Assembly: GCA_036388895.1 (NCBI GenBank)
Contig: DASVQY010000028.1
Coordinates: forward strand, 69,569-133,568
Reading direction: 5' to 3'
Origin: SXVE01 sp036388895
Lineage (GTDB): Bacteria > Acidobacteriota > Blastocatellia > Pyrinomonadales > Pyrinomonadaceae
DNA: 64,000 nt
This document shows positions 49,892 to 58,564 of this stretch, one piece after another (the first letter of the stretch is position 1; each line of letters begins with the position of its first letter). Below the pieces are notes generated by a model. The model did no database searches, was not told where the DNA came from, and saw only the letters and a list, made by a program, of their open reading frames with translations. Made by a program: the position numbers and the translations under genes.

Positions 49892-50172
49892 AAATATGGC
49901 GATTAAACCGAGAAGAAATTCTGGTTTAAGAAAATCGCCGTACGAAACGAGGGAAAGAAAAATTGGACCGACTCCAGAAACGAGTTAGCAAGTATTATTC
50001 CATTTTAGATTGTGAGTTACAGCTCTTATTTTTTCTTTTTATACGGCGAAATAGAGCCTCTGCCTTTTAGATTTATAAAAAAGCGTTTATTTAAGAATTT
50101 GCATTTTTCCTAAATTCAAAAGAAGTTTTCGCAAAATGCTTTCTTCGATCATTCTCAGGCACACGTTGAAAA

Positions 50173-50201
50173 CTTACAGCATTTCATGAACGCACTATAA
50201 T
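50173..50201 (+). promoter_or_regulatory. Promoter of mqnE
   Basis: CTTACA (50173-50178), a 17-base spacer and TATAAT (50196-50201). Transcription would start near 50208, giving a 120-base leader. Confidence 0.5.
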
Positions 50202-50206
50202 TGTTG

Positions 50207-50244
50207 CATTTGTTAAATGAACATTTAATGAAACATTTGTTAAA
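50207..50244 (+). promoter_or_regulatory. Operator-like repeats at the mqnE transcription start
   Basis: CATTTGTTAAA occurs twice (50207-50217 and 50234-50244). Between the copies, TTAAATG and CATTTAA form an inverted pair around AA. The cluster overlaps and follows the predicted start of transcription, as a repressor site would. Confidence 0.4.
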
Positions 50245-50328
50245 ATTGAGGCATTATATTTGCAGAGAAGGAAATGAAATTCACCTGTATTTTTAACATA
50301 TAAGTATCTGATTTTGAAACTAAATAAT

Positions 50329-51429
50329 ATGCAATTTTCATTTGATACGAACTTAAACAAAATCGCCGCCAGGGTCGAAGCGGGCGAGCGCCTTACTTTT
50401 GACGAAGGCGTGGCGCTTTTCAAAACCGACGATTTGAACGCGCTCGGAAAGCTCGCCGATTTTGTGCGGCGGAAAAAACACGGGCGGACGACTTATTTTA
50501 ACGTCAACCGGCATTTTAATCACACGAATATTTGCGTGGCGGACTGCAAATTTTGCGGTTTTTATCGCCGTGCGCGGCAGGAGGACGCTTACACACATTC
50601 GATTGAAGAAGGCATTGAAATAGCACGAAATGCTGTTGCGGAAGGCGCGACCGAGCTGCATATTGTCGGGGGACTCAATACGAAGCTGCCTTTTTCTTAT
50701 TACACCGACTTGTTTTCGTCTTTGAAACGCGAGTTTCCCGCTTTGCATTTGAAGGCGTTGACGATGGTAGAGCTGGATTTCTTCGCCCGTTTTTACAAGA
50801 TGTCGGACGAGGAAGTGATCGAAAAATTGAAAGCCGCCGGGATGGATTCGTGTCCGGGTGGCGGCGCAGAGATTTTCGCCGAGCCGACTCGCTCGCGCAT
50901 CTGCGACCACAAGTGCGACGGCGGGCGCTGGCTTGAACTCGCCGGAAAAGTTCATCGAGCGGGCTTGAAAACAAACGCGACGATGCTTTACGGGCATATC
51001 GAATCTACGGAAGACCGCGTTGATCATATGATAAAACTGCGCGAACAGCAGGACAAAACCGGCGGTTTTCAATGCTTTATCCCGCTCGCATTTTACCCGC
51101 CGGGAACGGCGCTTTCATCTCTGCCGGGACCGGACGCGATTGATAATTTGAAAACCATCGCCGTCTCGCGCCTGATGATTGATAATTTCGACCACATAAA
51201 GGCGTATTGGGTAATGCTCGGCAAAGCGACGGCACAGACCGCGCTTCATTTCGGCGCCAACGACCTCGACGGCACAATCACCGACGGCGGCGAATTGACG
51301 CACGCTTACGCCGCTGAAGGCGAAGTTAAAATGACAAAACAGGAAATTATTACGATGATCGAAAACGCCGGATTTGAAGCTGTTGAAAGAGATACAGTTT
51401 ATAATCGTGTAGAAAAGAAGGCGGCTTAG
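50329..51429 (+). CDS. mqnE: Aminofutalosine synthase
   Basis: A radical-SAM enzyme of the futalosine menaquinone pathway that makes aminofutalosine from SAM and a 3-carboxyvinyloxybenzoate. The 366-residue protein carries the cluster motif Cys69, Cys73 and Cys76 (NICVADCKFCGFYR). It also has GGLNTKLPFSYY, PGGGAEIFAE and LHFGANDLDGTI; the last separates MqnE from MqnC and CofH. An upstream TTG at 50314 is possible; ATG 50329 is used. Other mqn genes (A, B, C, D) are not in the window. The TonB-C gene starts eight bases after its stop codon. Confidence 0.92.
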   Translation: MQFSFDTNLNKIAARVEAGERLTFDEGVALFKTDDLNALGKLADFVRRKKHGRTTYFNVNRHFNHTNICVADCKFCGFYRRARQEDAYTHSIEEGIEIARNAVAEGATELHIVGGLNTKLPFSYYTDLFSSLKREFPALHLKALTMVELDFFARFYKMSDEEVIEKLKAAGMDSCPGGGAEIFAEPTRSRICDHKCDGGRWLELAGKVHRAGLKTNATMLYGHIESTEDRVDHMIKLREQQDKTGGFQCFIPLAFYPPGTALSSLPGPDAIDNLKTIAVSRLMIDNFDHIKAYWVMLGKATAQTALHFGANDLDGTITDGGELTHAYAAEGEVKMTKQEIITMIENAGFEAVERDTVYNRVEKKAA

Positions 51430-51436
51430 AATTATT

Positions 51437-52276
51437 ATGAGAAAAATTATCGCTCTTTGCTTTTTAATTTGCTTTGCGTGTTTGTCTTCGCTTGCTCAAA
51501 ATAAACCTTTTGAAGATTTTGACAAAGCCTTGAAAACTGAAAGAGGCGGTTATAGCGGCAACAAAGAAAATTTGGCGAGAATTTTCAATCAGGAACGAAA
51601 TCACCTAAGTGATAATTTTGAAACGGAACTCTGGAAATATCTTGGCGACGACATTGAAAAATATTATTGGTTGAATCTTTTTGTCGAATCAGAATCATAC
51701 TTACACGGAAACAAACCATTGCCTGAACTGGCTTTCAAAATTCGTCAAAAGGGTCTTGAATTAATTGAAAAGAAAAATGATAAAAAGAGTTTAGGCAGAA
51801 AAGTGACGCTAAATCGAAAACAAGCGATTTATTATCACAACATCGAAAAGCGTGATTTGGCAATAAGCAGCAGAACGATTGCCGAAAATATTCTCAAAGA
51901 AAACAACGAAATTTCGGCGTATGTCGGCGGAATGTCGCGGCTCGACAAGTGTATTTACTCAAACCTTGAAAGCGATACTTCTTTTTGCGAAAAAGAATCC
52001 CAGAAGCCATTTGAAACAATAGTTTCGAGCGGTTATGTCAATGGTTTAGCCGTCGAACTTCCGCAACCTGCAAATCCGCAAAATTTGAAAGGCGAAGTTC
52101 ATATCAAAGTTTTGATCGGCGAAAACGGAGAAATAATTTCAGCCGAAGCGGTAAAGGGTAACAAAGAATTATTTGATGTATCAGTTAATGCCGCGAAAAA
52201 AGCCAAGTTCCAGCCCTTCACATTATCCGGTAAGCCGACTAAACGCTCCGGTATAATTGTTTATAAGTTTTCATAA
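51437..52276 (+). CDS. Secreted protein with TonB C-terminal domain
   Basis: A 279-residue exported protein. A signal peptide covers residues 1-21 (RKIIALCFLICFACLSSLAQ). The middle is helical and charged (ELAFKIRQKGLELIEKK, YYHNIEKRDLAISSRTIAE). The C-terminal 90 residues form a TonB_C-type domain (LKGEVHIKVLIGENGEIISA, VNAAKKAKFQPFTLSGKP). No membrane anchor and no Pro-rich linker are present, so it is not a classical TonB. Many Acidobacteriota proteins carry such a domain without ExbBD partners. It starts eight bases after mqnE. Confidence 0.75.
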   Translation: MRKIIALCFLICFACLSSLAQNKPFEDFDKALKTERGGYSGNKENLARIFNQERNHLSDNFETELWKYLGDDIEKYYWLNLFVESESYLHGNKPLPELAFKIRQKGLELIEKKNDKKSLGRKVTLNRKQAIYYHNIEKRDLAISSRTIAENILKENNEISAYVGGMSRLDKCIYSNLESDTSFCEKESQKPFETIVSSGYVNGLAVELPQPANPQNLKGEVHIKVLIGENGEIISAEAVKGNKELFDVSVNAAKKAKFQPFTLSGKPTKRSGIIVYKFS

Positions 52277-52350
52277 ATTTGGCGAAAAAGAATGATTGCA
52301 ATTCCGAAAATAAAATTAACGCCCGCCGCTATTTTAGAGGAGAAACTTCT

Positions 52351-52988
52351 ATGAACACGATCGCTATCACCGGTATTTTTGTTCCGACCCGTTTTCCCAG
52401 ACGAACAAAATCCGTGCGCCTGCATATCGAGTTTGAAAATGAACCGGACAAAATGACAGCCGAAGAATTTTGGGAGTTTTGTCAGGAAAACAGAAAACTT
52501 CGCGCCGAGCTTACCAAAGACGGAGATGTCATAATTATGCCGCCGACCGGATTTGAAACAAGCGGTAGAAATGCGGAAATTAAGACTCAGATAAGAGTTT
52601 GGGCAAAAAAAGACAAAAATGGAATAGTACTCGGTTCAAACGGCGGTTTTCTTTTGAAAAACGGCGCGGTTTACGCGCCCGATGCTTCGTGGACTGATAA
52701 AAAACGGCTTGAAAAATTTCCGTCGAAGAACTAAAGAAATTCTTGCAGCTCTGTCCTGATTTTGTCATCGAACTGCGCTCGGAATCGGATAATTTAATTG
52801 ATTTACAAAACAAAATGGCGGAATACGTGGAAAACGGTGCGCGGCTCGGTTGGTTGATTGATCCGAAAAATAAAGAGGTTCATATATATCGCGGGGGCAG
52901 GATGGTCGAAGTCCTAGAAAATCCGCAACGCGTTTCCGGCGAAAATGTTTTAGAAGGCTTTGAACTCGACTTAACGGAAATTTGGTAG
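52351..52988 (+). pseudogene. Frameshifted Uma2 family protein
   Basis: ATG 52351 has AGAGGAGA at 52335-52342. The first frame (residues 1-127) has the PD-(D/E)xK-like Uma2 start (MTAEEFWEFCQENRKLRAEL, VIIMPPTG) and the metal-site Asp in YAPDASWTDKKRL. It stops at TAA 52732-52734. The next frame continues EELKKFLQLCPDFVIELRSE and runs to TAG 52988 with the remaining catalytic motif (GWLIDPKNKEVHIYR). One missing base at about 52720-52723, for example a second G in CCGTCG, would join them into a normal Uma2 protein of about 210 residues. Uma2 proteins are putative nucleases common in cyanobacteria and related groups. Confidence 0.7.
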
Positions 52989-52993
52989 GATTT

Positions 52994-53920
52994 GTGCCGA
53001 AAAAGCGCAGTAATCTGCAAAACAAATCAGAACTCCTCGCCGTGCGCTCGCTTTTGGGCGCAATCGGTGCGCTGCCGCTTGAAACTTCGATGCGGTTCGG
53101 CAAATCCGTCGGCGTTTTTCTTGCCAAACGCTTTCCAAGACTGCAAAAAACGGCTCGGCGCAATCTTAAAATCGCGATGCCGGAGCTATCCGACGAAGAA
53201 AAGGAAAAAATTGTGCGCGGCACGTTCAAATCTTTGGGAAGGCATCTCGGTTTCGTTTCACATTTTAGAAAATTCAAACACGAGGACATCAGAAATTTGG
53301 TCGAAGTCGTCGGCAAGGAAGAAAATTTCGATCCGGCTTATGAAAAAGGCAAAGGAGTTTTGTTTTTCACCGGGCATTTCGGCAGTTGGGAAGTTTTCAA
53401 TCTTTTGCCGCCGGCGTTCGGTTTCGGAATGAATATTCTGGTGCGGCGCATTGATAATCCGCTGGTCGAAAATTTCGTGGATAAAATGCGAACGCGATTC
53501 GGTTCCGTCACGCTCGACAAAACAAGGTCTGCCAGAAAAATGTTTCGCGTTCTGGAAAACGGCGAATTGCTCGGAATTTTAGCGGATTTGAACGTGCAGG
53601 AAAAGGAAGGCGTTTTCGTGGATTTTTTCGGCATTCGTTCTTCGACGACGACGAGCATCGCAAAGCTCGCGTTGAAAACCGGCGCGGCTGTTCTTCCGGC
53701 GTTTGCCGTTTGGGAAGAATCGAAGCGAAAATATGTCGTTTATCTCGAACCGCCAATCGAATACGAAAAAACCGGCGACGATGAAGCGGATATTTTGAAT
53801 TTAACGCAGAAAATTACAAACGTAATCGAAAAATACGTGCGCCTTTATCCCGAACAATGGCTCTGGATTCACAAGCGCTGGAACACGCGTCCGCCGGGCG
53901 AGCCGGATTTATACAAATAA
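52994..53920 (+). CDS. LpxL/HtrB-like lysophospholipid acyltransferase
   Basis: A 308-residue protein of the lipid A biosynthesis acyltransferase family. The active-site motif H-x4-D/E appears as TGHFGSWEVFN. Other landmarks are ARRNLKIAMPEL before it and the C-terminal LYPEQWLWIHKRWNTRPPGE. These enzymes add secondary acyl chains to lipid A or related lipids at the inner membrane. There is no obvious N-terminal membrane helix, which is unusual for LpxL. GTG 52994 is chosen because TAGGA lies just before it; a TTG at 52982 is also possible. It converges on the acyl-reductase-like gene. Confidence 0.85.
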   Translation: MPKKRSNLQNKSELLAVRSLLGAIGALPLETSMRFGKSVGVFLAKRFPRLQKTARRNLKIAMPELSDEEKEKIVRGTFKSLGRHLGFVSHFRKFKHEDIRNLVEVVGKEENFDPAYEKGKGVLFFTGHFGSWEVFNLLPPAFGFGMNILVRRIDNPLVENFVDKMRTRFGSVTLDKTRSARKMFRVLENGELLGILADLNVQEKEGVFVDFFGIRSSTTTSIAKLALKTGAAVLPAFAVWEESKRKYVVYLEPPIEYEKTGDDEADILNLTQKITNVIEKYVRLYPEQWLWIHKRWNTRPPGEPDLYK

Positions 53921-53934
53921 GTTAAAATTTTCTT

Positions 53935-55005
53935 CTACAATTTCGGATTTTCCTCGACAAATTTTAAGAGATTTCCGACATAGCTTCTGAAGTTCGGACA
54001 CGAAACGTTGTGCGGCGCGAGAAGGTTTTCGGCGACGCTCGTGTCGTAAGTTTGCGGAATAAAAAAGTAAGGAACAGCCGAAAACGGCAAACCGGTCATC
54101 GGCGGCGAGACTTTCAAATGCAGAGACCATTCGATTAATTTCGGCGACGGTTTCACAACGCTTTTTTTCCCGATCAACGCTTCCGTAATAGCGTCAAAAA
54201 GCTCTTCGGTCGTCAGCGGGTTCGGGTCAGCGAGAGCGATTGTTTTTCCAATCGCCGCCTTGTCATTTGCCAGTGCGGCAATTCCTTCGACGACGAAATC
54301 AACCGGCACGAGATTCAATTTTACATTTGCATTGCCGACGTTAACGAAGCGCAGAAAATTCGGTGCTTTCAGCAAATACAGCATTAAATAATAAATGCCG
54401 TCGTATTTCGCCGTTTCGCCGGTTTTTGAATCGCCGACGACGACGGACGGACGAAAAACGATTGTCGGAATTTCTTTTTTCAGTTTTTCGACTTCCATTT
54501 CCGCCAGATATTTCGTTTCTTCGTAATAATTGCGAAAACCAGCGCTGTGTTCGAGCTCGTTTTCAAGAATTTCTCCGGTGCGCTGTCCGGCGACGTAGCA
54601 GGTGGAAACGTAGTTGTAGCGGCGCAGTTTCGGCACGCTGCGGACGAAATCATTGACGTTTTTCGTGCCTTCGACGTTGACGCGAAACGCTAAATCTTTT
54701 TCGACTGCCAAATCGTAAACGGCGGCAAGATGATGAACGTCGGTCGTTTCCGTGCGAACCGTTTCCGAATCATTTTTCGACATTCCGAGATTTTCGAACG
54801 TAATGTCGCCTTCGATTAATTTGAAATTTTCCGTCGGGACATTGGTTTTACAAACGATTTTTTCGATGTCGCGTTTCGCTTTTTCGGTATATTGCGGTTG
54901 AACAAGCAGAAAAAATTTCGTCTCGCTTCGGGCGAGACGTTCGACTAATCGTTCGGCGATAAAGCCCGGAAATCCCGTGAGAAAAATTGTTTCGCTATGA
55001 ATCAT
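53935..55005 (-). CDS. Extended SDR protein of the thioester-reductase / fatty-acyl-reductase type
   Basis: A 356-residue NAD(P)-binding protein. The nucleotide motif FLTGFPGFIAERLVERL is the variant TGxxGFxxxxL typical of thioester-reductase (NAD_binding_4) domains. The active-site Tyr and Lys are in YYEETKYLAEMEVEKL, and VVFRPSVVVGDSKTG follows. The family reduces acyl-CoA or acyl-carrier thioesters to aldehydes or alcohols, or acts on sugars and sterols in related branches. No carrier protein is adjacent. The neighbouring LpxL-type acyltransferase makes a lipid role plausible but unproven. Confidence 0.8.
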   Translation of the reverse strand: MIHSETIFLTGFPGFIAERLVERLARSETKFFLLVQPQYTEKAKRDIEKIVCKTNVPTENFKLIEGDITFENLGMSKNDSETVRTETTDVHHLAAVYDLAVEKDLAFRVNVEGTKNVNDFVRSVPKLRRYNYVSTCYVAGQRTGEILENELEHSAGFRNYYEETKYLAEMEVEKLKKEIPTIVFRPSVVVGDSKTGETAKYDGIYYLMLYLLKAPNFLRFVNVGNANVKLNLVPVDFVVEGIAALANDKAAIGKTIALADPNPLTTEELFDAITEALIGKKSVVKPSPKLIEWSLHLKVSPPMTGLPFSAVPYFFIPQTYDTSVAENLLAPHNVSCPNFRSYVGNLLKFVEENPKL

Positions 55006-55171
55006 ATTTTTATTTTATCAATATAAATTTCAGTTGATAAAATCATTTTTTTCTGTAATTTTCTTTTTATTGCCGCTTTTAACAACTGAAAAAGCTTGCG
55101 TTGCGGTTCGGATAAATACATAATTTTATATGACTTAACGGTAACGGTGAAGCGCGCAATGCGGAATTGCT

Positions 55172-55441
55172 ATGACAAAGAAAAAAGCGAAAAATTCAGA
55201 TGAATTGCCAAACGCTCGAAGCGAAGAAATTGTTTTGAACGAGACGGATGTTTCCGACGCGAATCTCACAAACGAATTGCGAAAACCGCTTTGGTCGGTC
55301 GTAAATTTCGACGGGCGCGTTGCCGAAAATTTAACTTACGAAGAAGCCGAACGAAAAATAGCCGAACTGCAAAATCAAAATATTTCAGGTCTCTGCATTA
55401 TCACCGACGAAGCGGCGCAAAGAATTTCAAAGCGGATTTAG
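55172..55441 (+). CDS. Hypothetical protein, 89 residues
   Basis: A small soluble acidic protein starting MTKKKAKNSDELPNARSEE. The C-terminal half (LWSVVNFDGRVAENLTYEEA, then ERKIAELQNQNISGLCIITD) looks like a small alpha/beta domain. I do not recognise it. Its TAG stop lies in the left arm of a large inverted repeat whose right arm supplies the stop of the convergent gene. Confidence 0.55.
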   Translation: MTKKKAKNSDELPNARSEEIVLNETDVSDANLTNELRKPLWSVVNFDGRVAENLTYEEAERKIAELQNQNISGLCIITDEAAQRISKRI

Positions 55442-55575
55442 CCGCGAAAAACACGAAAAAGCACGAAAGGATCTTACAACTATTAATGGGTTTTTATTAA
55501 GCCTTTATTTTTCAATAATTTTGTTTCTTTTTGATTTATTTTTCGGGATCTTTTGTGTTTGTTCGCGGCTAAATT
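55437..55575. repeat. Large inverted repeat containing both stop codons of convergent genes
   Basis: The left arm (55437-55476, ATTTAGCCGCGAAAAACACG and on) pairs with the right arm (55546-55575, ending TTCGCGGCTAAAT). The TAG at 55439-55441 ends the plus-strand gene, and the mirrored CTA at 55569-55571 ends the minus-strand gene. The first 14 bases of core match the repeat at 26015. Confidence 0.75.
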
Positions 55576-56573
55576 TCCAAAACGACTTTGCCGAAACTTT
55601 CGTTCGATTCGATATATTCGTGAGCAGCTTTAATTTCTTCCATTTTGAAAACGCGATCAACGTTCGGCTTTAATTTCTTGTTTTCAAACAGCGGCAAAAC
55701 TTCTTTGACGAAAGCCACAGTCGCTTCGGCTTTTTCTTCGTTCGAGCGCGAGCGCAGAACCGTTCCGATTATTCGGGCGCGTTTTGCCAGCGCCGTTCCG
55801 AGATTGAATTCCGCCGTTCTTCCGCCGGTCAAACCGACCAAAATCAATCTGCCTTTTGCGGCGAGGCTTTCTAGATTCGCCGGAAAATAACTCGCGCCGA
55901 CCAAATCCAAAATTACGTCGATGCCTTTTCCGTTCGTCTTGAATCGAATCAGTTCGCCGAATTGCTGCGGACTCGATTGAATGGCGTCGGAATCAGACAA
56001 AACGCTGAAATCAAGCCTGAATTGCTTGCACTTTTCCAATTTATCGAGCGTGCGCGAAGTTCCAATAGTATAAATATTTCGCGCCTTCGCCAACTGCAAA
56101 GCGGCGAGTCCGACGCCCGAACCGATGGCGTGAATTAAAAGCGTTTCGTTTTCACGCAAATTTCCCTGCGTGAAAACTGCGTCGTGCGCGGTGATAAATG
56201 CTTCGGGAATGGCGGCGGCGTCAGTGTGCGATAAATTTTCGGGGATTTTTGCCAGCAAGGTTTCATCGGTTAAAAGCAATTCGGCTTGCGCGCCGCCCGC
56301 CGTGATGCCGAAAACTCTATCTCCGATTTTCAAATTTCTAACCGTTTCGCCCGTTTCGTAAACTTCGCCGGCAAACTCCAAACCTAAAATCCTTTCAGGG
56401 TAACCTTTCGGCGCGGAGTAAAAACCTTTGCGCTGCAAAATATCCGCGCGGTTCAATCCGGCTGCTTTTACGCGAACCGTAACTTCAGCATTTCGCGGTT
56501 TCGGCGGATTTTCAATTTCACGAATCTCTAAATTTTCCGCGCCGCCGAATTCCTTGATGTAAACTGCTTTCAT
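55569..56573 (-). CDS. Zinc-independent quinone oxidoreductase (MDR superfamily, PIG3-like)
   Basis: A 334-residue NADPH-dependent medium-chain reductase. It starts MKAVYIKEFGGAENLEIREI with the MDR N-domain (RVKAAGLNRADILQRKGFYS). The cofactor domain has LLIHAIGSGVGLAALQLAKA. The zinc ligands of alcohol dehydrogenases are missing, as in quinone reductases and p53-inducible gene 3. ILDLVGASYFPANLESLA fits that group. The frame is open back to 56615, but the added part lies in an inverted repeat; ATG 56573 is used. The RND operon lies upstream on the same strand, separated by that repeat. Confidence 0.88.
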   Translation of the reverse strand: MKAVYIKEFGGAENLEIREIENPPKPRNAEVTVRVKAAGLNRADILQRKGFYSAPKGYPERILGLEFAGEVYETGETVRNLKIGDRVFGITAGGAQAELLLTDETLLAKIPENLSHTDAAAIPEAFITAHDAVFTQGNLRENETLLIHAIGSGVGLAALQLAKARNIYTIGTSRTLDKLEKCKQFRLDFSVLSDSDAIQSSPQQFGELIRFKTNGKGIDVILDLVGASYFPANLESLAAKGRLILVGLTGGRTAEFNLGTALAKRARIIGTVLRSRSNEEKAEATVAFVKEVLPLFENKKLKPNVDRVFKMEEIKAAHEYIESNESFGKVVLEI

Positions 56574-56582
56574 AAGTTGTGA

Positions 56583-56655
56583 GTTCAAAGTCCGAAATCT
56601 AAAATGCAAACTCAAATCTTCTTTGACCTTTGATTTTAGACTTCGGACTTTGAAC
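56583..56655. repeat. Inverted repeat at the end of the efflux operon
   Basis: GTTCAAAGTCCGAAATCTAA in the left arm (56583-56610) pairs with the right arm 56629-56655 at nearly every position. The right arm touches the tolC-like stop codon, so it may terminate the RND operon on the minus strand. Confidence 0.7.
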
Positions 56656-58430
56656 TATTTTCTCAATCTAGCCTCGATGTTATTCGCTTTCAGAGAGTTT
56701 CCGGTCGCTCGCTGCAAATCGGCAATCGCTTTGTTTAATTCGGTTTGAGCGCGAAGTTCGGCGCTGCGGGCGTTCATCAGAGCGGTTTGACGCTCGAGAA
56801 CTTTGTAAACGTCGGATTGACCGTTGTCTAGTTTTCTCTGCTCGGATTCGTATTGTTTCTGCGAGTTCTCGCGCGAAATCGCCGCCGCGCGCAGACGTGC
56901 CTCGGAAGTTCGCAGCGATTGCAGCGAATTGCGCACGTCAACCTGTATAGATTGCTCGATTTGCTCGCGCTGTGTGCGAATCTGTTCGCCTTGCACAAGC
57001 GAACGTCCGAGCTGCGCTTTTGTCGCCTGATTGCCGAAAAGCGGCAGATTAAACTGCACGCCGACGCGAAATGTCGGGTAACGATTGGCGAAAACGTCGG
57101 AAATCGAACTGCCCGTCAAATTATTTAATTGTGCCTGCTGCGCCGCTTGTCTTACCTGTAACTCCTGCTGGCAAGCTTGATATGCTTGGGAGCTCGGGTC
57201 GCAGGTTTGTGTAAAAATGTTTCGGAAATCGGGGTTTTGACTGCCGCCGACGCCGGAAGTCGTGTAACTTGCTACCAAATCAACTTGCGGTTTCGTTTGA
57301 TCGAGAAGGAATCTGCGGTCAATTTCGTTGATGTCTCGCTGCACGTTATTGACTTCGATTTCCGGACGATTTTCGATTGCCACATTGAGCGCTTCGGGCA
57401 GAGTCGTACTGGGCGCGTCCAAATCAACCGAATCGGTCGGAACGATTGATTCGCTCCAGAGCATATCGTTTTTGTTTGCCGCAATCAGATTTTTTAGGTT
57501 GTTTTCGGCGCGGCTGACGGTTTCGAGCGCTTCGTAAACGCCTTGTTCGATGTTGGCGACCTGCGTTTCCGCCGCGACGATATCAATCGGCGCGAGCTGT
57601 CCTTCTTCGACCAGCCGACGATTGTGTTCGAGCTGCTGTTTCGCGTCGCGCACGCCGTCGCGCTGAACCTGCAAATTTCGCAAAGCAAACGTCAAATCCC
57701 AGTAAGCGCGCTGAACATTCGTGATTATTTCAATCGTGCGCTGGCGAAACTGCGTGTCGGTCAGCGAAAGATTGCGTTTGGCGATTTCGATTGTGCGTCG
57801 CGGCTGGTCGAACGAACGACCGCGAAAAAGCGGCTGCGTCACGCTCGCCGTAAATGACGTATTATTTTGAGGACTCAAAATCGAAATCGGATTATTCGTC
57901 GTCAATCGCTGATTGTTGACGCCCGCGTTGAAAACCGTTCCGAATTTGCGAATAAAGCCTTGCAGACCGGCATTGGCGTTTATCGAGCTGTTGGTCGTCG
58001 TCGGGTTCGTGCTGAAAATCGAAACGTTCGGCGTCGTCGCTCGTTCGTAAAATGTTTGTCCGGTAAAACGCGGCTCGTAAAAACCGTTCGCCGCCTGTAA
58101 ATCGAATTCGGCGATTCGCACGTTTTGCCGCGAAACTTCGATGTCTTTGTTGTTTTCGAGCGCGAGCGAAATCGCTTCTTTCAGCGAAAGCGGTTTTTGC
58201 TGAAGCATATCCACGCCGACTCTGCCCAAATCCGGCAGACTTTTATCATCGGATTGATAGTTCGGCGCAATCGCCGGCACGCCCCGCAAATTTTCCGGCT
58301 GCACGTTTTGCGCGTCGTCGGCTTGTTTCTGTTCAAGAGGAGTCGGCGAAGGCGTCGGCGTCGCGGTTTGCGCTTTTATTCCGGTGAAAGATAAAAGAAA
58401 TAAAATTAAAATGAATAATTGCCTTTTCAT
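56655..58430 (-). CDS. TolC family outer-membrane efflux protein
   Basis: A 591-residue outer-membrane factor. A signal peptide spans residues 1-20 (LFILILFLLSFTGIKAQ). A Pro/Gln-rich segment follows. The TolC repeats begin at SLKEAISLALENNKDIEVSR and contain the long periplasmic helices (RFLLDQTKPQVDLVASY, GEQIRTQREQIEQSIQVDVR, QYESEQRKLDNGQSDVYKVL). It is about 100 residues longer than TolC, mostly from the N-terminal linker and an insertion with the CDPSSQAYQACQ Cys pair. As the last gene of the tetR-adaptor-pump operon, it should be the exit duct of that tripartite pump. Confidence 0.9.
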   Translation of the reverse strand: MKRQLFILILFLLSFTGIKAQTATPTPSPTPLEQKQADDAQNVQPENLRGVPAIAPNYQSDDKSLPDLGRVGVDMLQQKPLSLKEAISLALENNKDIEVSRQNVRIAEFDLQAANGFYEPRFTGQTFYERATTPNVSIFSTNPTTTNSSINANAGLQGFIRKFGTVFNAGVNNQRLTTNNPISILSPQNNTSFTASVTQPLFRGRSFDQPRRTIEIAKRNLSLTDTQFRQRTIEIITNVQRAYWDLTFALRNLQVQRDGVRDAKQQLEHNRRLVEEGQLAPIDIVAAETQVANIEQGVYEALETVSRAENNLKNLIAANKNDMLWSESIVPTDSVDLDAPSTTLPEALNVAIENRPEIEVNNVQRDINEIDRRFLLDQTKPQVDLVASYTTSGVGGSQNPDFRNIFTQTCDPSSQAYQACQQELQVRQAAQQAQLNNLTGSSISDVFANRYPTFRVGVQFNLPLFGNQATKAQLGRSLVQGEQIRTQREQIEQSIQVDVRNSLQSLRTSEARLRAAAISRENSQKQYESEQRKLDNGQSDVYKVLERQTALMNARSAELRAQTELNKAIADLQRATGNSLKANNIEARLRK

Positions 58431-58500
58431 ATAAAACTTTAGGACAGCGGCTTGATCCCTGTCCGCCGAGTAAGACTAATTAAATAAAATTCGATACTTT

Positions 58501-58557
58501 CTGCCCTCGCAATCGTTTTTGTTGAAAACGATTGCGAGGGCAGGAGAAATTCCTGCC
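58501..58557. repeat. Tandem hairpins between pump and TolC genes
   Basis: CTGCCCTCGCAATCGTTTT (58501-58519) and AAAACGATTGCGAGGGCAG (58525-58543) are perfect 19-bp arms with a five-base loop. A second hairpin, GCAGGA/TCCTGC, overlaps at 58541-58557. The G+C-rich base and tandem form resemble REP/BIME-type intercistronic elements. There is no T tract. Confidence 0.75.
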
Positions 58558-58564
58558 CCGCTGA

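Larger units (their letters stand above)
49892..50328. other. Divergent region between the UbiA-like gene and mqnE
   Basis: The first 100 bases hold the possible remnant of the UbiA N-terminus. The second half holds the mqnE promoter and repeats. I see no other gene or RNA. Confidence 0.5.

Noticed and set aside
58501..58557. Transcription terminator between pump and TolC genes
   Set aside because: No T tract follows on either strand and the gene order requires read-through.
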